Assembly: GCF_003351785.1 (NCBI RefSeq)
Contig: NZ_CP031230.1
Span: forward strand, 1,178,001-1,242,000
From: Sporosarcina sp. PTS2304
Lineage (GTDB): Bacteria > Bacillota > Bacilli > Bacillales_A > Planococcaceae
Reading direction: 5' to 3'
DNA: 64,000 nt
Of this stretch, positions 35,062 to 45,850 are shown in pieces. Numbering within the stretch: position 1 is the first letter of the stretch; every line of letters starts with the position of its first letter. Position numbers and translations under genes: made by a program. The notes below the pieces were generated by a model. It was not told the origin of the DNA and searched no databases. It was given only the letters and a program-made list of their open reading frames with translations.

Positions 35062-37329
35062 TTAAACGACTGGTTCGTCTGAGCCCCATTGTTTTTTCTC
35101 TTTTTCTACTTTCAATCCGCCATCTTTCGTAATTTGTTTCTTTTTCATATCAAACCAAAGCTGTGCGGAGATCAAGATGGACGAATACGTACCTGCTAAT
35201 AAACCGATTAACAATGCAATCGAGAACGGACGGATAGATTCTGCCCCAAGAGCCATCAATGCCACGACTACAAATATAACAGTTAAGACTGTATTCACTG
35301 AACGACCAAGAGTTTGTCGTAACGACTTATTAACGATCAACGCTAATTCCTCTTCATTATGAATATGCTTCGAACGATTCAAGTTCTCACGAATTCGGTC
35401 GAACGTAACGATCGTATCGTTAATCGAGTAACCGATAATCGTCAAGACTGCTGCGATAAACGTAATATCGACTTCAAGACGCAGAATACTAAATACTGCA
35501 ATCATGAAGAATGCATCGTGCAGTAAGCCAATGATAGCCGCAAGACCCATACGCCATTCGAAACGTAACGCTACGTAGATAATAATTCCAAGCGCAGCAA
35601 TTGCGAGTGCGTACATTGCGTTGCGTACGAGTTCTTCACCAACTTTACTAGAAACGGTTGAAACGTTCGGTTCTGAATCGTAAATTGCTTGCAATTCACG
35701 CTTAATGCCGTTGACTTCTTCTTGAGAAAAGTCTTCTTTATAGCGTGCAACTGCAATGTTCTTCTCATCACCTGAAATAACAACATCCGAAGTTGGATGG
35801 CCGATATCTTCTAATTGCTTAGTCACTGTCGACTCATCAAGTGCACTAGTAGAAAGAACTTCTACGCGCGTACCACCTGCGAAATCAATTCCGAGGTTTA
35901 GCTTGAATACACCAAGCATAACTGCCCCTAAAATTAGCAAAATGATAGAAATCGTATAGAAGCGTTTTCTCGCATGAACGAAATCGAAACGATCGAATTT
36001 CGTTGTAAGATCCAAAGTTTCATAGCCTTCGTCTGCAGAGTGTACAGATTTCTTCGATAATCCGAACCAACCTACTTTATTATCTAAACTGCCACTATGA
36101 ACGAGTAGTCCAAGCAATAAACGAGAACCCCACACTGCAGTTAAGAAACTCACTAGAATACTGATGATCAACATCGTCGCGAATCCTTTAACTGAACTAG
36201 TTCCGAACCAGAATAACACTACCGCTGCTAAAAGCGTCGTGACGTTGGCATCCAGAATCGCTGTAAACGATGATTTCGCTCCAGCCGTAAAGGAAGACTT
36301 GACGGATTTCCCGACACGCAATTCTTCTTTAATTCGCTCGTACGTAATAATATTGGCATCGACTGCCATACCTACACCGAGCATCAGTGCCGCGATACCT
36401 GGTAGTGTCAGGACACCGTTGATTTTCGTAAATACTAGTAAAATCAAGTAAATATAGACAGATAGAGTGACGACAGCGATAACCCCTGGCAAACGATAGT
36501 AGAGTGCCATAAAGATAAAGATTAAGCTTACGCCGACGATTCCTGCGAATATCGTCTTATCTAACGCCTGTTCACCGAATTGTGCTCCGACAGATGTAGA
36601 GTAAATTTCCTCCAGATGCACTGGCAACGCACCTGCGTTTAAAATACCCGCAAGTTCTTTCGTCTCTTCTACAGTAAAGCTACCGGAGATTTCGACGTTC
36701 GATGAGTTGATAGTTTTGTCTACGCGAGGAGCGGAAATGAATGCCGGTTTCGGTTTCATGACCTCTTCTTTAAAAGAGTCTTCCCCTTCTTTAAAGTCCA
36801 ACCAGATAACTAACATATTGTCTGGTTTCTTTTGTAAAATTTGAGACGTAACTTCACCGAATTTATTCGGGTCTTTCATTTCCAATGTGACCACTGGATT
36901 ATTGTTTTCACCGAAGTTGGCTTTCGCCTTTCCTTCCTTCAAATCATTTCCGTCTAGCATCAAATTGTCGTCCGCATCACGGAAAGACAGATTGGCTTGA
37001 GTGGATAATAATTCACGAGCAGATTCCTGATCTTCGACGCCGGCTAGCTGAACGCGAATCCGGTTGTTCGATTCGATCTGGATACTTGGTTCACTGACAC
37101 CGAGCACGTCGATTCGGTTAGTCAATGCGCGCGCTGTATCAGCTACAGTAGACTCCGAAATCGTCTGACCTTTTTTCAACGGTTCCACTTGGTACAGAAC
37201 CTCGAAACCACCTTGCAAGTCAAGGCCGAGCTTGACGTCTTTTAAAATCGGATTCGTCGTAGAAAAAATCGTTGTTGCTAAGACAGCAATCAATAGCAAA
37301 AACGCGACAATCCTTCCTCTGTTTTTCAT
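35062..37329 (-). CDS. secDF: Fused protein translocase subunit SecDF
   Basis: A 755-residue membrane protein with 12 spans that joins SecD and SecF, as in Bacillus. SecD part: GLDLQGGFEVLY, GMAVDANIITYERIKEE; SecF part: NLGIDFAGGTRVEV, GYSINDTIVTFDRIRENL. It uses the proton gradient to help late steps of Sec export. Next on the strand lies the LapA-like gene. Confidence 0.96.
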   Translation of the reverse strand: MKNRGRIVAFLLLIAVLATTIFSTTNPILKDVKLGLDLQGGFEVLYQVEPLKKGQTISESTVADTARALTNRIDVLGVSEPSIQIESNNRIRVQLAGVEDQESARELLSTQANLSFRDADDNLMLDGNDLKEGKAKANFGENNNPVVTLEMKDPNKFGEVTSQILQKKPDNMLVIWLDFKEGEDSFKEEVMKPKPAFISAPRVDKTINSSNVEISGSFTVEETKELAGILNAGALPVHLEEIYSTSVGAQFGEQALDKTIFAGIVGVSLIFIFMALYYRLPGVIAVVTLSVYIYLILLVFTKINGVLTLPGIAALMLGVGMAVDANIITYERIKEELRVGKSVKSSFTAGAKSSFTAILDANVTTLLAAVVLFWFGTSSVKGFATMLIISILVSFLTAVWGSRLLLGLLVHSGSLDNKVGWFGLSKKSVHSADEGYETLDLTTKFDRFDFVHARKRFYTISIILLILGAVMLGVFKLNLGIDFAGGTRVEVLSTSALDESTVTKQLEDIGHPTSDVVISGDEKNIAVARYKEDFSQEEVNGIKRELQAIYDSEPNVSTVSSKVGEELVRNAMYALAIAALGIIIYVALRFEWRMGLAAIIGLLHDAFFMIAVFSILRLEVDITFIAAVLTIIGYSINDTIVTFDRIRENLNRSKHIHNEEELALIVNKSLRQTLGRSVNTVLTVIFVVVALMALGAESIRPFSIALLIGLLAGTYSSILISAQLWFDMKKKQITKDGGLKVEKEKKQWGSDEPVV

Positions 37330-37459
37330 ATTTCCTTTTCCCCCTCATATACTAGAGCGGCACAGCACCTGCTATGTACTTCGTTCTCTCATTGTACAAC
37401 ATACCAATTATGAAACAGTCGGTTGTCTGTGTCAAATGCTACACGACAAAAAATGCAAA

Positions 37460-37771
37460 TCAATTCGACTTTTTAGGCCAAAAGAGCAGCGCCCGTTCTT
37501 CTTCACTCAACTCTGGGTAGTCTTTACTGTTGCGTTGAGCCTCCGTCTGCGTATGTGTCATGAACTGGGCAGCTGTTAATGCGAAGACATCCGCAATCAT
37601 TTCATAAGCTCGCATGGCGGAAATGTCTTTTTTTCGCCACTTTTTACTAACAAAATAATCCCACAGCGCTTCTTCCGTAATATCCGCATAGCCATAAAAA
37701 TTAAATTCATCTTTTTTGCTTTCCAATGCAGGTAACACTTGACTATACAATTCTTTTAATTGCTCATTCAA
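37460..37771 (-). CDS. comN: Post-transcriptional regulator ComN-like
   Basis: A 103-residue protein of the ComN (YrzD) family, which in B. subtilis affects comE mRNA and localises with DivIVA. Typical are LPALESKKDEFNFYGYADITEEALWDYF and IADVFALTAAQFMTH. The start is TTG 37771, set by AGGGGTGA; the frame is open 11 codons upstream without an RBS. It is divergent from spoVB, near secDF, as in Bacillus. Confidence 0.75.
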   Translation of the reverse strand: MNEQLKELYSQVLPALESKKDEFNFYGYADITEEALWDYFVSKKWRKKDISAMRAYEMIADVFALTAAQFMTHTQTEAQRNSKDYPELSEEERALLFWPKKSN

Positions 37772-37792
37772 CGCAACTTCACCCCTATCGCG

Positions 37793-37820
37793 GAATAAAC
37801 TCAATTATACCACATACACT
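37793..37820 (+). promoter_or_regulatory. Candidate sigma-E promoter of spoVB
   Basis: GAATAAA (-35-like, 37793-37799), a 13-nt spacer and CATACACT (37813-37820). Sigma-E drives spoVB in Bacillus. The -35 match is partial. Confidence 0.45.
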
Positions 37821-37874
37821 TAACTATATTTGGGATTTTCATATATAAAGGGAACTGGGAAGGAGTGGTTTACG

Positions 37875-39392
37875 TTGTCATCCTTTATCCGCGGGACGAT
37901 GTTCTTAATGGCGGCTGTATTTTTATCGAAACTACTCGGATTTGTTTATCGAATCCAATTTATGCGGGTAGCAGGAGAAGAGACGGTCGGTATTTATATG
38001 ACGGCTTATCCAGCGTTTGTATTTTTTTTATCGCTTGTACAATTAGGGGTTCCGATTGCCCTTGCGAAAGTCATTGCCGAATTAAAAGCACAAGGCGGCA
38101 CCGTGCAAGTAAGACAAGTGATGAAAACAGCTACCTTCATTACCATTTTATCGGGGGCAGTCTTTATCCCCGCGAGTATTTTATTCGTTCCCTATTTATC
38201 GAGCAATTTATTAGGGAATGCGGCTACTTCCAATGCATTGTACGTAGCGATCGCCATTGTTCCAGTGGCAGCTATTGGCGGGTTAGTGAGAGGGTATTTC
38301 CAAGGAATCGCACGCATAGAGGAAACGGCTTGGGCACAAGTGATTGAACAAGTGTTTCGAATTGTATTGATCACTTGGATGCTACCTTATATTTTGGCGC
38401 CGGAAGACCCGATGATTAATGCAGCGTATGCGATGGCTGTGACGTTCTTGGCAGAGGTTGTTTCTGTACTGTATTTGTTACATAAATATCGACAACATCA
38501 AAAGACCCAGCCGAAGAAACGAGAAAAAGAACCGCGTTACCCGATGGAGCCCATTCTTGAAGTGGCGCTTCCTTCATCTGGCAGTCGGTTGTTCGGGACA
38601 TTCACATGGTTTTTGGAACCGATTATTTTTCTGCGGGCACTGAGTATGGCGGGTGTCGGTACAGTAGCGGCTACTTCACTATACGGAGTGATTTCCGGGG
38701 TACTTATTCCTTTGCTGTTATTTCCAGCATTTATTCCGTATGCGTTATCAGTTGTTCTCGTGCCTGCTGTGAGTGGGGCTGCCGCATCGAGCAATGTGAA
38801 GAAACTGCAAGAACGCATACACTTGGCTTTGCGGTTATCTGCGTTAACAGGTGCATTTGCCGCCACTGTTTTTTACATTCACGGACAAGAATTGGCGGAA
38901 AAATTATTCCATATTGTTGACGGTGGAAGTTATATGACATTATTGGCACCGGTTTTTTTCTTTTATTACATCCAAAGTCCGCTCTATTCGATTTTGCAAG
39001 CTACTGGTGACGCCAAGGCCGGCATGATGAACTCTGTCTATGGGGGCATCGCGAAACTTGCGGTCATGTTCATACTGGCATCGCAACCGGGACTTCAAGA
39101 AACAGGGGCTGTTCTCGCTATCGGTTTTGGTGTGCTCGTCACATCATTTTTGCATATCGCTACATTGCGTCAAAACAAATCAACAGCCACAGGTTTTTCC
39201 ATGTTTGCGATGACGTATATCGCATTCATTCTAACAGTCGTCATTCGTCCGATCTTCGTTCCACTCGGCTCATATCACCTGTTTACAGAATGTGTTATTA
39301 CGTCCGCTATGTTGCTGGCATTATTGCTACTCACTAGACAAATTAAAAAGGCTGACTGGATGATGCTGCGTAATTTAGTGAAACGTTATTGA
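37875..39392 (+). CDS. spoVB: Stage V sporulation protein B (lipid flippase family)
   Basis: A 505-residue MATE/MOP-type flippase with about 14 spans, similar to SpoVB, needed for spore cortex peptidoglycan precursor export. N-terminal FLSKLLGFVYRIQFMRVAGEETVGIYMTAYPAF is typical. The start is TTG at 37875 after GGAAGGAGTGG. It overlaps the convergent DUF421 gene by 7 bp at the 3' end, so the two mRNAs are complementary at their ends. Confidence 0.88.
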   Translation: MSSFIRGTMFLMAAVFLSKLLGFVYRIQFMRVAGEETVGIYMTAYPAFVFFLSLVQLGVPIALAKVIAELKAQGGTVQVRQVMKTATFITILSGAVFIPASILFVPYLSSNLLGNAATSNALYVAIAIVPVAAIGGLVRGYFQGIARIEETAWAQVIEQVFRIVLITWMLPYILAPEDPMINAAYAMAVTFLAEVVSVLYLLHKYRQHQKTQPKKREKEPRYPMEPILEVALPSSGSRLFGTFTWFLEPIIFLRALSMAGVGTVAATSLYGVISGVLIPLLLFPAFIPYALSVVLVPAVSGAAASSNVKKLQERIHLALRLSALTGAFAATVFYIHGQELAEKLFHIVDGGSYMTLLAPVFFFYYIQSPLYSILQATGDAKAGMMNSVYGGIAKLAVMFILASQPGLQETGAVLAIGFGVLVTSFLHIATLRQNKSTATGFSMFAMTYIAFILTVVIRPIFVPLGSYHLFTECVITSAMLLALLLLTRQIKKADWMMLRNLVKRY

Positions 39393-40024
39393 CCCTCTTT
39401 CATTTGTACTTTTATCGTTTCTTGCTCATATGAACAATAAAAGATTTGAGAAATATCGGTTAGTTGCCTAGACGCCAATTCATCCATTAACCACCTTTCC
39501 GTCTTGCCGAGCAATTGAAGATGCTCAAGTTGAATTTCACCATCTAAAATTAACCCGACAATCGGAGAACCGTCTTCTTTCGTAAAGACTGATAAATTTC
39601 CGGATGACTCTAAATAAGCAAAGGTGACGTCATGAATCGACGCGATTTGCTTTTCACGTAATTGCTGAAATAAATCATCTAAATTATACCGTTGTTTCCG
39701 CATTTCTTGTTCTTGTATCTCTCCATGTTTGATGATCAAGGTAGGATCACCATCTACCAGATCCCGAAACTTTTTACTTTTCAATGAAATCATAGAAGAA
39801 ATATATTGAATGACAAGTAAAAGAAGTATAGGTAAAATTCCATTCACAATAGGCTTGTCGGGAGATTCTACAATCATAGCAGCTACTTCGGCCATAATAA
39901 TAAATACGACAATATCGATAACACCCAGTTCTCCAACTTCCCTCTTGCCCATAATTCGTAAAATGACTAATAAAAAGACGTATAGAAACACGGTGCGGAA
40001 ACCAATGATCCACAGTTCATGCAT
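39386..40024 (-). CDS. DUF421 membrane protein (YrbG-like)
   Basis: A 212-residue protein with three N-terminal spans (about 8-75) and a cytoplasmic DUF421 domain: LRIMGKREVGELGVIDIVVFIIMAE (conserved start), VDGDPTLIIKHGEI, then YNLDDLFQQLREKQIASIHDVTFAYLES. YetF/YrbG homologues in Bacillus are spore-related or of unknown role. It lies next to spoVB as in Bacillus. Confidence 0.82.
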   Translation of the reverse strand: MHELWIIGFRTVFLYVFLLVILRIMGKREVGELGVIDIVVFIIMAEVAAMIVESPDKPIVNGILPILLLLVIQYISSMISLKSKKFRDLVDGDPTLIIKHGEIQEQEMRKQRYNLDDLFQQLREKQIASIHDVTFAYLESSGNLSVFTKEDGSPIVGLILDGEIQLEHLQLLGKTERWLMDELASRQLTDISQIFYCSYEQETIKVQMKEGQ

Positions 40025-40086
40025 GATCGATCTGCCTCCTTACATGATTAGTGTTGCTTGCAGGCAGAATTCTATACGCGCACAGA

Positions 40087-40130
40087 CAAAAAAGCGGCAA
40101 TCTATGGACATACCACTAGATAACCGCTTT
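40087..40130 (-). terminator. Terminator of the yajC operon
   Basis: A stem AAAGCGG...ATCTA/TAGAT...CCGCTTT is followed on the minus strand by TTTTTT, just after the yajC stop. Confidence 0.82.
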
Positions 40131-40133
40131 TTA

Positions 40134-40397
40134 TTAGGCTGCTATTACTCTTCCAACTGCTTGCTTATCAAAACGTAAAACCGTTGTGTCTGATACACGC
40201 AAGAAAACCGATGTTTCATCTACTGCATCTACTGTGCCGTGAAGTCCACCGATTGTTACCACTTCATCTCCGCGCTTTAATGCACTTTGCATCTCTTTCG
40301 CCGCTTTTTGTCTCTTTTGAGCAGGACGAATGAGTAAAAACCACATAATCGCTACCATGATTACTAACGTGAAAATACCACCATATTGTTCCATCAT
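40134..40397 (-). CDS. yajC: Preprotein translocase subunit YajC
   Basis: An 87-residue protein with one span (residues 8-24) and the YajC signature LIRPAQKRQKAAKEMQSALKRGDEVVTIGGLHGTV. It associates with SecDF. It ends the ruvA-ruvB-queA-tgt-yajC gene run. Confidence 0.93.
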   Translation of the reverse strand: MMEQYGGIFTLVIMVAIMWFLLIRPAQKRQKAAKEMQSALKRGDEVVTIGGLHGTVDAVDETSVFLRVSDTTVLRFDKQAVGRVIAA

Positions 40398-40444
40398 TTT
40401 ATATCTTCCCCCTTCCTACATCATCAAGATGTATTATACTTGAT

Positions 40445-41584
<1,140 letters not shown>

Positions 41585-42640
41585 TTAATCTCGTTCCTTT
41601 CTTGTAGCGGGACGAATAAACATCGCGTCCCCAAAACTGAAAAAGCGATACTGTTCTTTCACGGCTTCTTCATATGCGGACAATACCGCTTTGCGACCAG
41701 CAAATGCAGACAACAACATCAATAAAGTCGATTTTGGCAAATGAAAATTTGTCACTAATCCGTCAATCGCTTTAAATTCATATCCCGGGAAAATGAAAAT
41801 CGATGTCCATCCACTTGCTGCTACGACTTCTCCGTTATGTTCGGATGCAATCGTTTCTAGCGTACGTGTCGATGTAGTACCGACCGCAACGACACGTCCA
41901 CCACGCTCTTTTGTCTGTCTAACGAGTGCAGCCGTTTCTTCCGTAACTACATAATACTCTGCATGCATCGTATGATCAGCAATCGAATCCACACTGACTG
42001 GACGAAATGTACCAAGTCCTACATGCAATGTAATAAATGCCACCTCTACACCTTTTTTGCGCAAGGTGTCTAATATTTCGTCCGTAAAGTGAAGACCGGC
42101 TGTAGGGGCGGCTGCTGATCCGCGTTCTTTTGCAAAAACGGTTTGATAACGTGATTGATCCTCTAAAGACTCCGTAATATATGGTGGCAATGGCATCTGT
42201 CCGAGCTGATCAAGCAACTCATAAAATATCCCGTCATAGATAAATTCAAACTCGCGTCCACCTTGCTCACCAATCGCTGTACACTTCGCCTGTAAGCGAC
42301 CATCTCCAAATGTTACTACGGTACCTATTTTCACACGCTTCGCTGGTTTAACAAGCGTATCCCAACGATCTTCACCGTTTTCCTTCAGCAATAAAACTTC
42401 AATCGTTGCACCGGTATCTTCCTTCGTCCCAATTAAACGAGCAGGAAGCACTTTCGTATCATTCAATACGAGCAAATCGCCGGCTTCCAATTCATCGACT
42501 AAATCACGGAAATGCTTATGTGCGACTTCCCCATTCTCACGATCCATGACGAGTAATCGACTCGCCGTGCGATCTAGAAGGGGGGTTTGAGCGATTAAAT
42601 GCTCCGGTAAGTCAAAATCAAAATCCTGTACATCCATCAT
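41585..42640 (-). CDS. queA: tRNA preQ1(34) S-adenosylmethionine ribosyltransferase-isomerase
   Basis: A 351-residue enzyme that adds the cyclopentene epoxide unit from SAM to preQ1-t[27 protein letters not shown] at the N-terminus, PTAGLHFT and [17 protein letters not shown] motifs (here [13 protein letters not shown]) and [18 protein letters not shown] at the end. It lies between ruvB and tgt. Confidence 0.96.
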   Translation of the reverse strand: MMDVQDFDFDLPEHLIAQTPLLDRTASRLLVMDRENGEVAHKHFRDLVDELEAGDLLVLNDTKVLPARLIGTKEDTGATIEVLLLKENGEDRWDTLVKPAKRVKIGTVVTFGDGRLQAKCTAIGEQGGREFEFIYDGIFYELLDQLGQMPLPPYITESLEDQSRYQTVFAKERGSAAAPTAGLHFTDEILDTLRKKGVEVAFITLHVGLGTFRPVSVDSIADHTMHAEYYVVTEETAALVRQTKERGGRVVAVGTTSTRTLETIASEHNGEVVAASGWTSIFIFPGYEFKAIDGLVTNFHLPKSTLLMLLSAFAGRKAVLSAYEEAVKEQYRFFSFGDAMFIRPATRKERD

Positions 42641-42655
42641 GCTAACTCCTATCTG

Positions 42656-43654
42656 TCACTGCGGCAGAGGATAGCCGAAATGCGCATACGCTTTCTCTGT
42701 AGCCATCCGTCCCCGTGCAGTGCGTTGAATAAATCCCATTTGTAATAAATACGGTTCATAGACATCTTCAATCGTCACCGACTCTTCGCCAATACTTGCA
42801 GCCAGCGTGTCAATTCCGACTGGACCTCCACGGAAACGTTCAATCATACTGTGGAGTAATTGATGGTCGATTTGATCCAGTCCATGACTATCCACTTGCA
42901 ACATATCTAATGCCTCTTGAGCAATATCCAGCGTAATCGTTCCATTGCCGCGAACTTGCGCATAATCTCTTACACGCCGCAATAAACGATTGGCAATCCG
43001 CGGTGTCCCACGAGAGCGCATCGCTAGTTCTACAGCTGCTTGCGGATTGATTTCTACTTCAAACAAGCCCGCACTTCGAATGACAATTTCCGTCAGCGGC
43101 TCTACTTCATAATATTCCAAGCGCAGCGGCACACCAAATCGATCACGTAACGGTGCAGACAATGCTCCGGCGCGCGTTGTTGCCCCGATTAGTGTAAATG
43201 GAGGCAGATCGAGCCGGACAGAACGCGCAGTTGGTCCTTTACCGACCATAATATCAAGGCAAAAATCTTCCATTGCGGGATATAGCACTTCTTCAATTGC
43301 ACGGTTCAGCCGATGAATTTCATCGATAAACAACACATCACCCGGCTCCAATGAAGACACAACTGCAGCCAAATCTCCCGGACGTTCAATCGCCGGACCA
43401 CTTGTCATGCGGACATTGACACCCATTTCATTGCCAATCACTGTGGCAAGTGTCGTTTTACCGAGCCCGGGCGGACCATACAGTAAGACATGATCCAAAC
43501 TTTCTTGCCGTCCTTTTGCCGCTTCGATAAATATAGATAGATTATCTTTCGCCTGTTGCTGGCCAATGTACTGCTGTAAAAACTGCGGTCGCAGCGATTG
43601 TTCAAAACTATCGTCAAAATCGGTCGCTTCATTTGTCACAATGCGTTCTTCCAT
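42656..43654 (-). CDS. ruvB: Holliday junction ATP-dependent helicase RuvB
   Basis: A 332-residue AAA+ motor: [11 protein letters not shown] (Walker A), [10 protein letters not shown] (Walker B), [18 protein letters not shown] (sensor/Arg finger) and a C-terminal winged helix. The ATG at 43654 is used because GATGGAGGTGG precedes it; the ATG at 43669 lies inside that RBS. It is the partner of ruvA, 19 bp downstream. Confidence 0.96.
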   Translation of the reverse strand: MEERIVTNEATDFDDSFEQSLRPQFLQQYIGQQQAKDNLSIFIEAAKGRQESLDHVLLYGPPGLGKTTLATVIGNEMGVNVRMTSGPAIERPGDLAAVVSSLEPGDVLFIDEIHRLNRAIEEVLYPAMEDFCLDIMVGKGPTARSVRLDLPPFTLIGATTRAGALSAPLRDRFGVPLRLEYYEVEPLTEIVIRSAGLFEVEINPQAAVELAMRSRGTPRIANRLLRRVRDYAQVRGNGTITLDIAQEALDMLQVDSHGLDQIDHQLLHSMIERFRGGPVGIDTLAASIGEESVTIEDVYEPYLLQMGFIQRTARGRMATEKAYAHFGYPLPQ

Positions 43655-43673
43655 TAGAACCACCTCCATCGCC

Positions 43674-44279
43674 TTAGCCTTGTTTTAGTAATAGTTTTAA
43701 CGCAAAACGCATATACCCTTCTGTGTCCAGCTCTTCTTTTTCCAGCTGCGGACGTACTTTTTTCAGTTCGCGCTCCGAATAGCCAAGAGCCGACAGCGCC
43801 AAAATTGCTTCGTCCAATTCATCACTCTCTGCAAGTGTCAATAACGTATCTTCTGAGTCAGGCACATCAATTTCTGTGAATAAATCATGCAATTTGCCTT
43901 TCAAATCAAGAATCATTTGACGGGCTGTTTTCTTGCCGACACCCGGAAATTGCACCAAAAATCCTTCATCTTCACGTTCAATTGCGCTGACCACTTGAGA
44001 AGGTAAGCCATTCGCAAGTATAGCGAGTGCACCTTTTGGTCCGATTCCAGACACCGTAATAAGCTTGCGGAATAATTCGCGTTGCTCCAGCGTTTTAAAA
44101 CCGATCAATAACTGTGTGTCTTCGCGTACATGCAAATAAGTAAACACTTGTTGCTGTTCTTCCGTGACATGAAAAGCAAAGGGATTTGGCGTCATCACTT
44201 GCCAGCCGATTCCTTGCTGCTCCAGCACAATGTATTCCGGTGTCACACGTGTCACTAACCCTTTTATGTAATCGTACAA
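43674..44279 (-). CDS. ruvA: Holliday junction DNA helicase subunit RuvA
   Basis: A 201-residue protein with an N-terminal OB-fold ([12 protein letters not shown]), two helix-hairpin-helix units ([15 protein letters not shown] and [20 protein letters not shown]) and a C-terminal RuvB-binding domain. The start is TTG at 44279 with GGGGG 8 nt upstream. Like B. subtilis ruvAB it is probably SOS-regulated (see operator). Confidence 0.95.
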   Translation of the reverse strand: MYDYIKGLVTRVTPEYIVLEQQGIGWQVMTPNPFAFHVTEEQQQVFTYLHVREDTQLLIGFKTLEQRELFRKLITVSGIGPKGALAILANGLPSQVVSAIEREDEGFLVQFPGVGKKTARQMILDLKGKLHDLFTEIDVPDSEDTLLTLAESDELDEAILALSALGYSERELKKVRPQLEKEELDTEGYMRFALKLLLKQG

Positions 44280-44307
44280 TATATTTACCCCCTAAAGTAT
44301 ACCTGCT

Positions 44308-44332
44308 ATTATAGCATACGAACGGGTTTTCT
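44308..44332 (-). promoter_or_regulatory. ruvA promoter (-10) with a LexA/DinR-like box
   Basis: On the minus strand TGCTATAAT (extended -10, at 44313-44308 for TATAAT) is preceded by AGAAAACCCGTTCG (44332-44319). The latter matches 8 of 10 fixed bases of CGAAC-N4-GTTCG. The operator would lie in the promoter spacer. LexA binding is inferred. Confidence 0.45.
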
Positions 44333-44361
44333 ACTTGTACGAGCTGCAGTTTTCCGCGCAA

Positions 44362-44394
44362 AAAAATGGACATATGAAAAGCATGTCCATTTTT
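44362..44394 (-). terminator. Terminator of the FMN reductase gene
   Basis: A stem AAAAATGGACAT/ATGTCCATTTTT between the oxidoreductase stop and the ruvA promoter. Confidence 0.85.
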
Positions 44395-44399
44395 ACGGA

Positions 44400-44966
44400 T
44401 TACACTAATTTTGCTGCTTGTTGTTTTTTATGGAATTCCACAAAATTAGTTACTACAGTATCAAGGAAAGCAATTGTTGGCTCGTCTGTCAAGTCGCCCT
44501 CTTCATTCAATTTCGTATGGATGGCTCCGATATACACTTCATTGCCTGGCAATAAAATAGGGGCCAGTGCTGGATTGGATAAAATTTCGCGCAGATGAAT
44601 TTGTGCTCTCACCGAACCGAATACACCCATAGAAGAACCTATAATAAAGCCTGTTTTTCCGTGTAATGTGAAGTCTCCTCCACGAGACAACCAGTCCACT
44701 GCATTTTTCATTGAACCTGGAATAGAGAAGTTGTACTCCGGTGTCGCAAACATTACGGCATCTGAATCTTTCACATCGTCTTTAAACGCTTGTACTGATG
44801 CTGGTGGTTCACTTTCAATATCTACAGAAAACATTTCCAAATCATTGATGCGAACAGGGGTAATGTCCAACTGTTCTTTATAGCGTTTTGCCATGAACTC
44901 CACTAATTTCAAATTATATGATGTAGAACTTGTGCTCCCGATAATTGCTTTTACTTTAATTGTCAT
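44400..44966 (-). CDS. NADPH-dependent FMN reductase family protein
   Basis: A 188-residue flavodoxin-like protein: the FMN phosphate loop GSTSSTSYN at the N-terminus and FATPEYNFSIPGSMKNAVDWLSRGG, the hallmark of NAD(P)H-dependent FMN or azo/chromate/quinone reductases. It probably provides reduced flavin or detoxifies quinones; the exact substrate is unknown. It is divergent from the lipoprotein gene at 45182. Confidence 0.85.
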   Translation of the reverse strand: MTIKVKAIIGSTSSTSYNLKLVEFMAKRYKEQLDITPVRINDLEMFSVDIESEPPASVQAFKDDVKDSDAVMFATPEYNFSIPGSMKNAVDWLSRGGDFTLHGKTGFIIGSSMGVFGSVRAQIHLREILSNPALAPILLPGNEVYIGAIHTKLNEEGDLTDEPTIAFLDTVVTNFVEFHKKQQAAKLV

Positions 44967-45181
44967 ACGATCTAACTCCTTTTTGTCAGTTTATGCTTTA
45001 TTATCATAGCCTTTGCGGTTTTTATTCTCTAGTCATTTGCTCACGGACAAGAAATTCCGCTTGTATATTTTTGATTGGTTAGTTACACAAAAGGGTATAA
45101 TAACTTTACTGACAGTTTTATCATTTAGAAGAAATTTTAGTACACCTATAGAGTGAAACAATCACTAAAGGAGGGTAATGA

Positions 45182-45799
45182 ATGCGTAAAGTTCTATATT
45201 CAAGTGCGATGATCGCTTTATTAGTCGCTGGTTGTAATACGCCTGAGAAGACGGAGGACGTCGATGTAGAAGCCCCTTTGGAAGTGCCTACACAAGAGGA
45301 GACACCGGATGTCAACAGGGAGCCTACGAAAGAAATCGTACAGTCGGTAGAAGGACAGGATGAGACCATTCAGATGGATTTAGTCGTCGGTAAAGAATCT
45401 GCGTACTCTCTCTATATAGACAAAGAACGCTATACATTCGAAACTGATGAAGACCGGGATGTACTTACACCCACTCTCGATATACCAGAAGGATATCCTG
45501 AAGTGAATATGGAGTTTCTGCTCGTTGATGATAAAACACCCGAAGAAGTGAAAGAGGATTTGAAAAAAGAGTACCTCTTCACACTGGATGAAGAACAAGT
45601 CACTACCCCAGTGCCAGCACTTTCACTTCGCGGCAAAGAGGGCGAAAAACCGGATAGCAGTGTCGTAACTATCTATTTAGTAGAAGCAGGTTCCGGCACT
45701 CTCCTTATTACAGAAAATTCGTTTCTTGAGGCACAAGAAGGCCATGGCGCTCGTTTTTATCAAATGCTGGAAACGTTGGAGCTGAATATCGCAAATTAA
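45182..45799 (+). CDS. Predicted lipoprotein of unknown function
   Basis: A 205-residue protein with a lipobox VAGC at residues 16-19, then an acidic, low-complexity linker (TPEKTEDVDVEAPLEVPTQEE) and a C-terminal domain of about 130 residues with the periodic strands SAYSLYIDKERYTFETD and VVTIYLVEAGSGTLLITE. The domain looks like one found in several Bacillales lipoproteins, but I cannot name it. AAAGGAGGG precedes the ATG. Confidence 0.65.
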   Translation: MRKVLYSSAMIALLVAGCNTPEKTEDVDVEAPLEVPTQEETPDVNREPTKEIVQSVEGQDETIQMDLVVGKESAYSLYIDKERYTFETDEDRDVLTPTLDIPEGYPEVNMEFLLVDDKTPEEVKEDLKKEYLFTLDEEQVTTPVPALSLRGKEGEKPDSSVVTIYLVEAGSGTLLITENSFLEAQEGHGARFYQMLETLELNIAN

Positions 45800-45800
45800 A

Positions 45801-45844
45801 AAACCAATCTACTACTTTCTCCTCAGAAAGTAGTAGATTGGTTT
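45801..45844 (+). terminator. Bidirectional terminator between the lipoprotein gene and yebC
   Basis: A perfect 19-bp-class stem AAACCAATCTACTACTTTC/GAAAGTAGTAGATTGGTTT between two convergent genes. Confidence 0.92.
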
Positions 45845-45850
45845 AATTGG

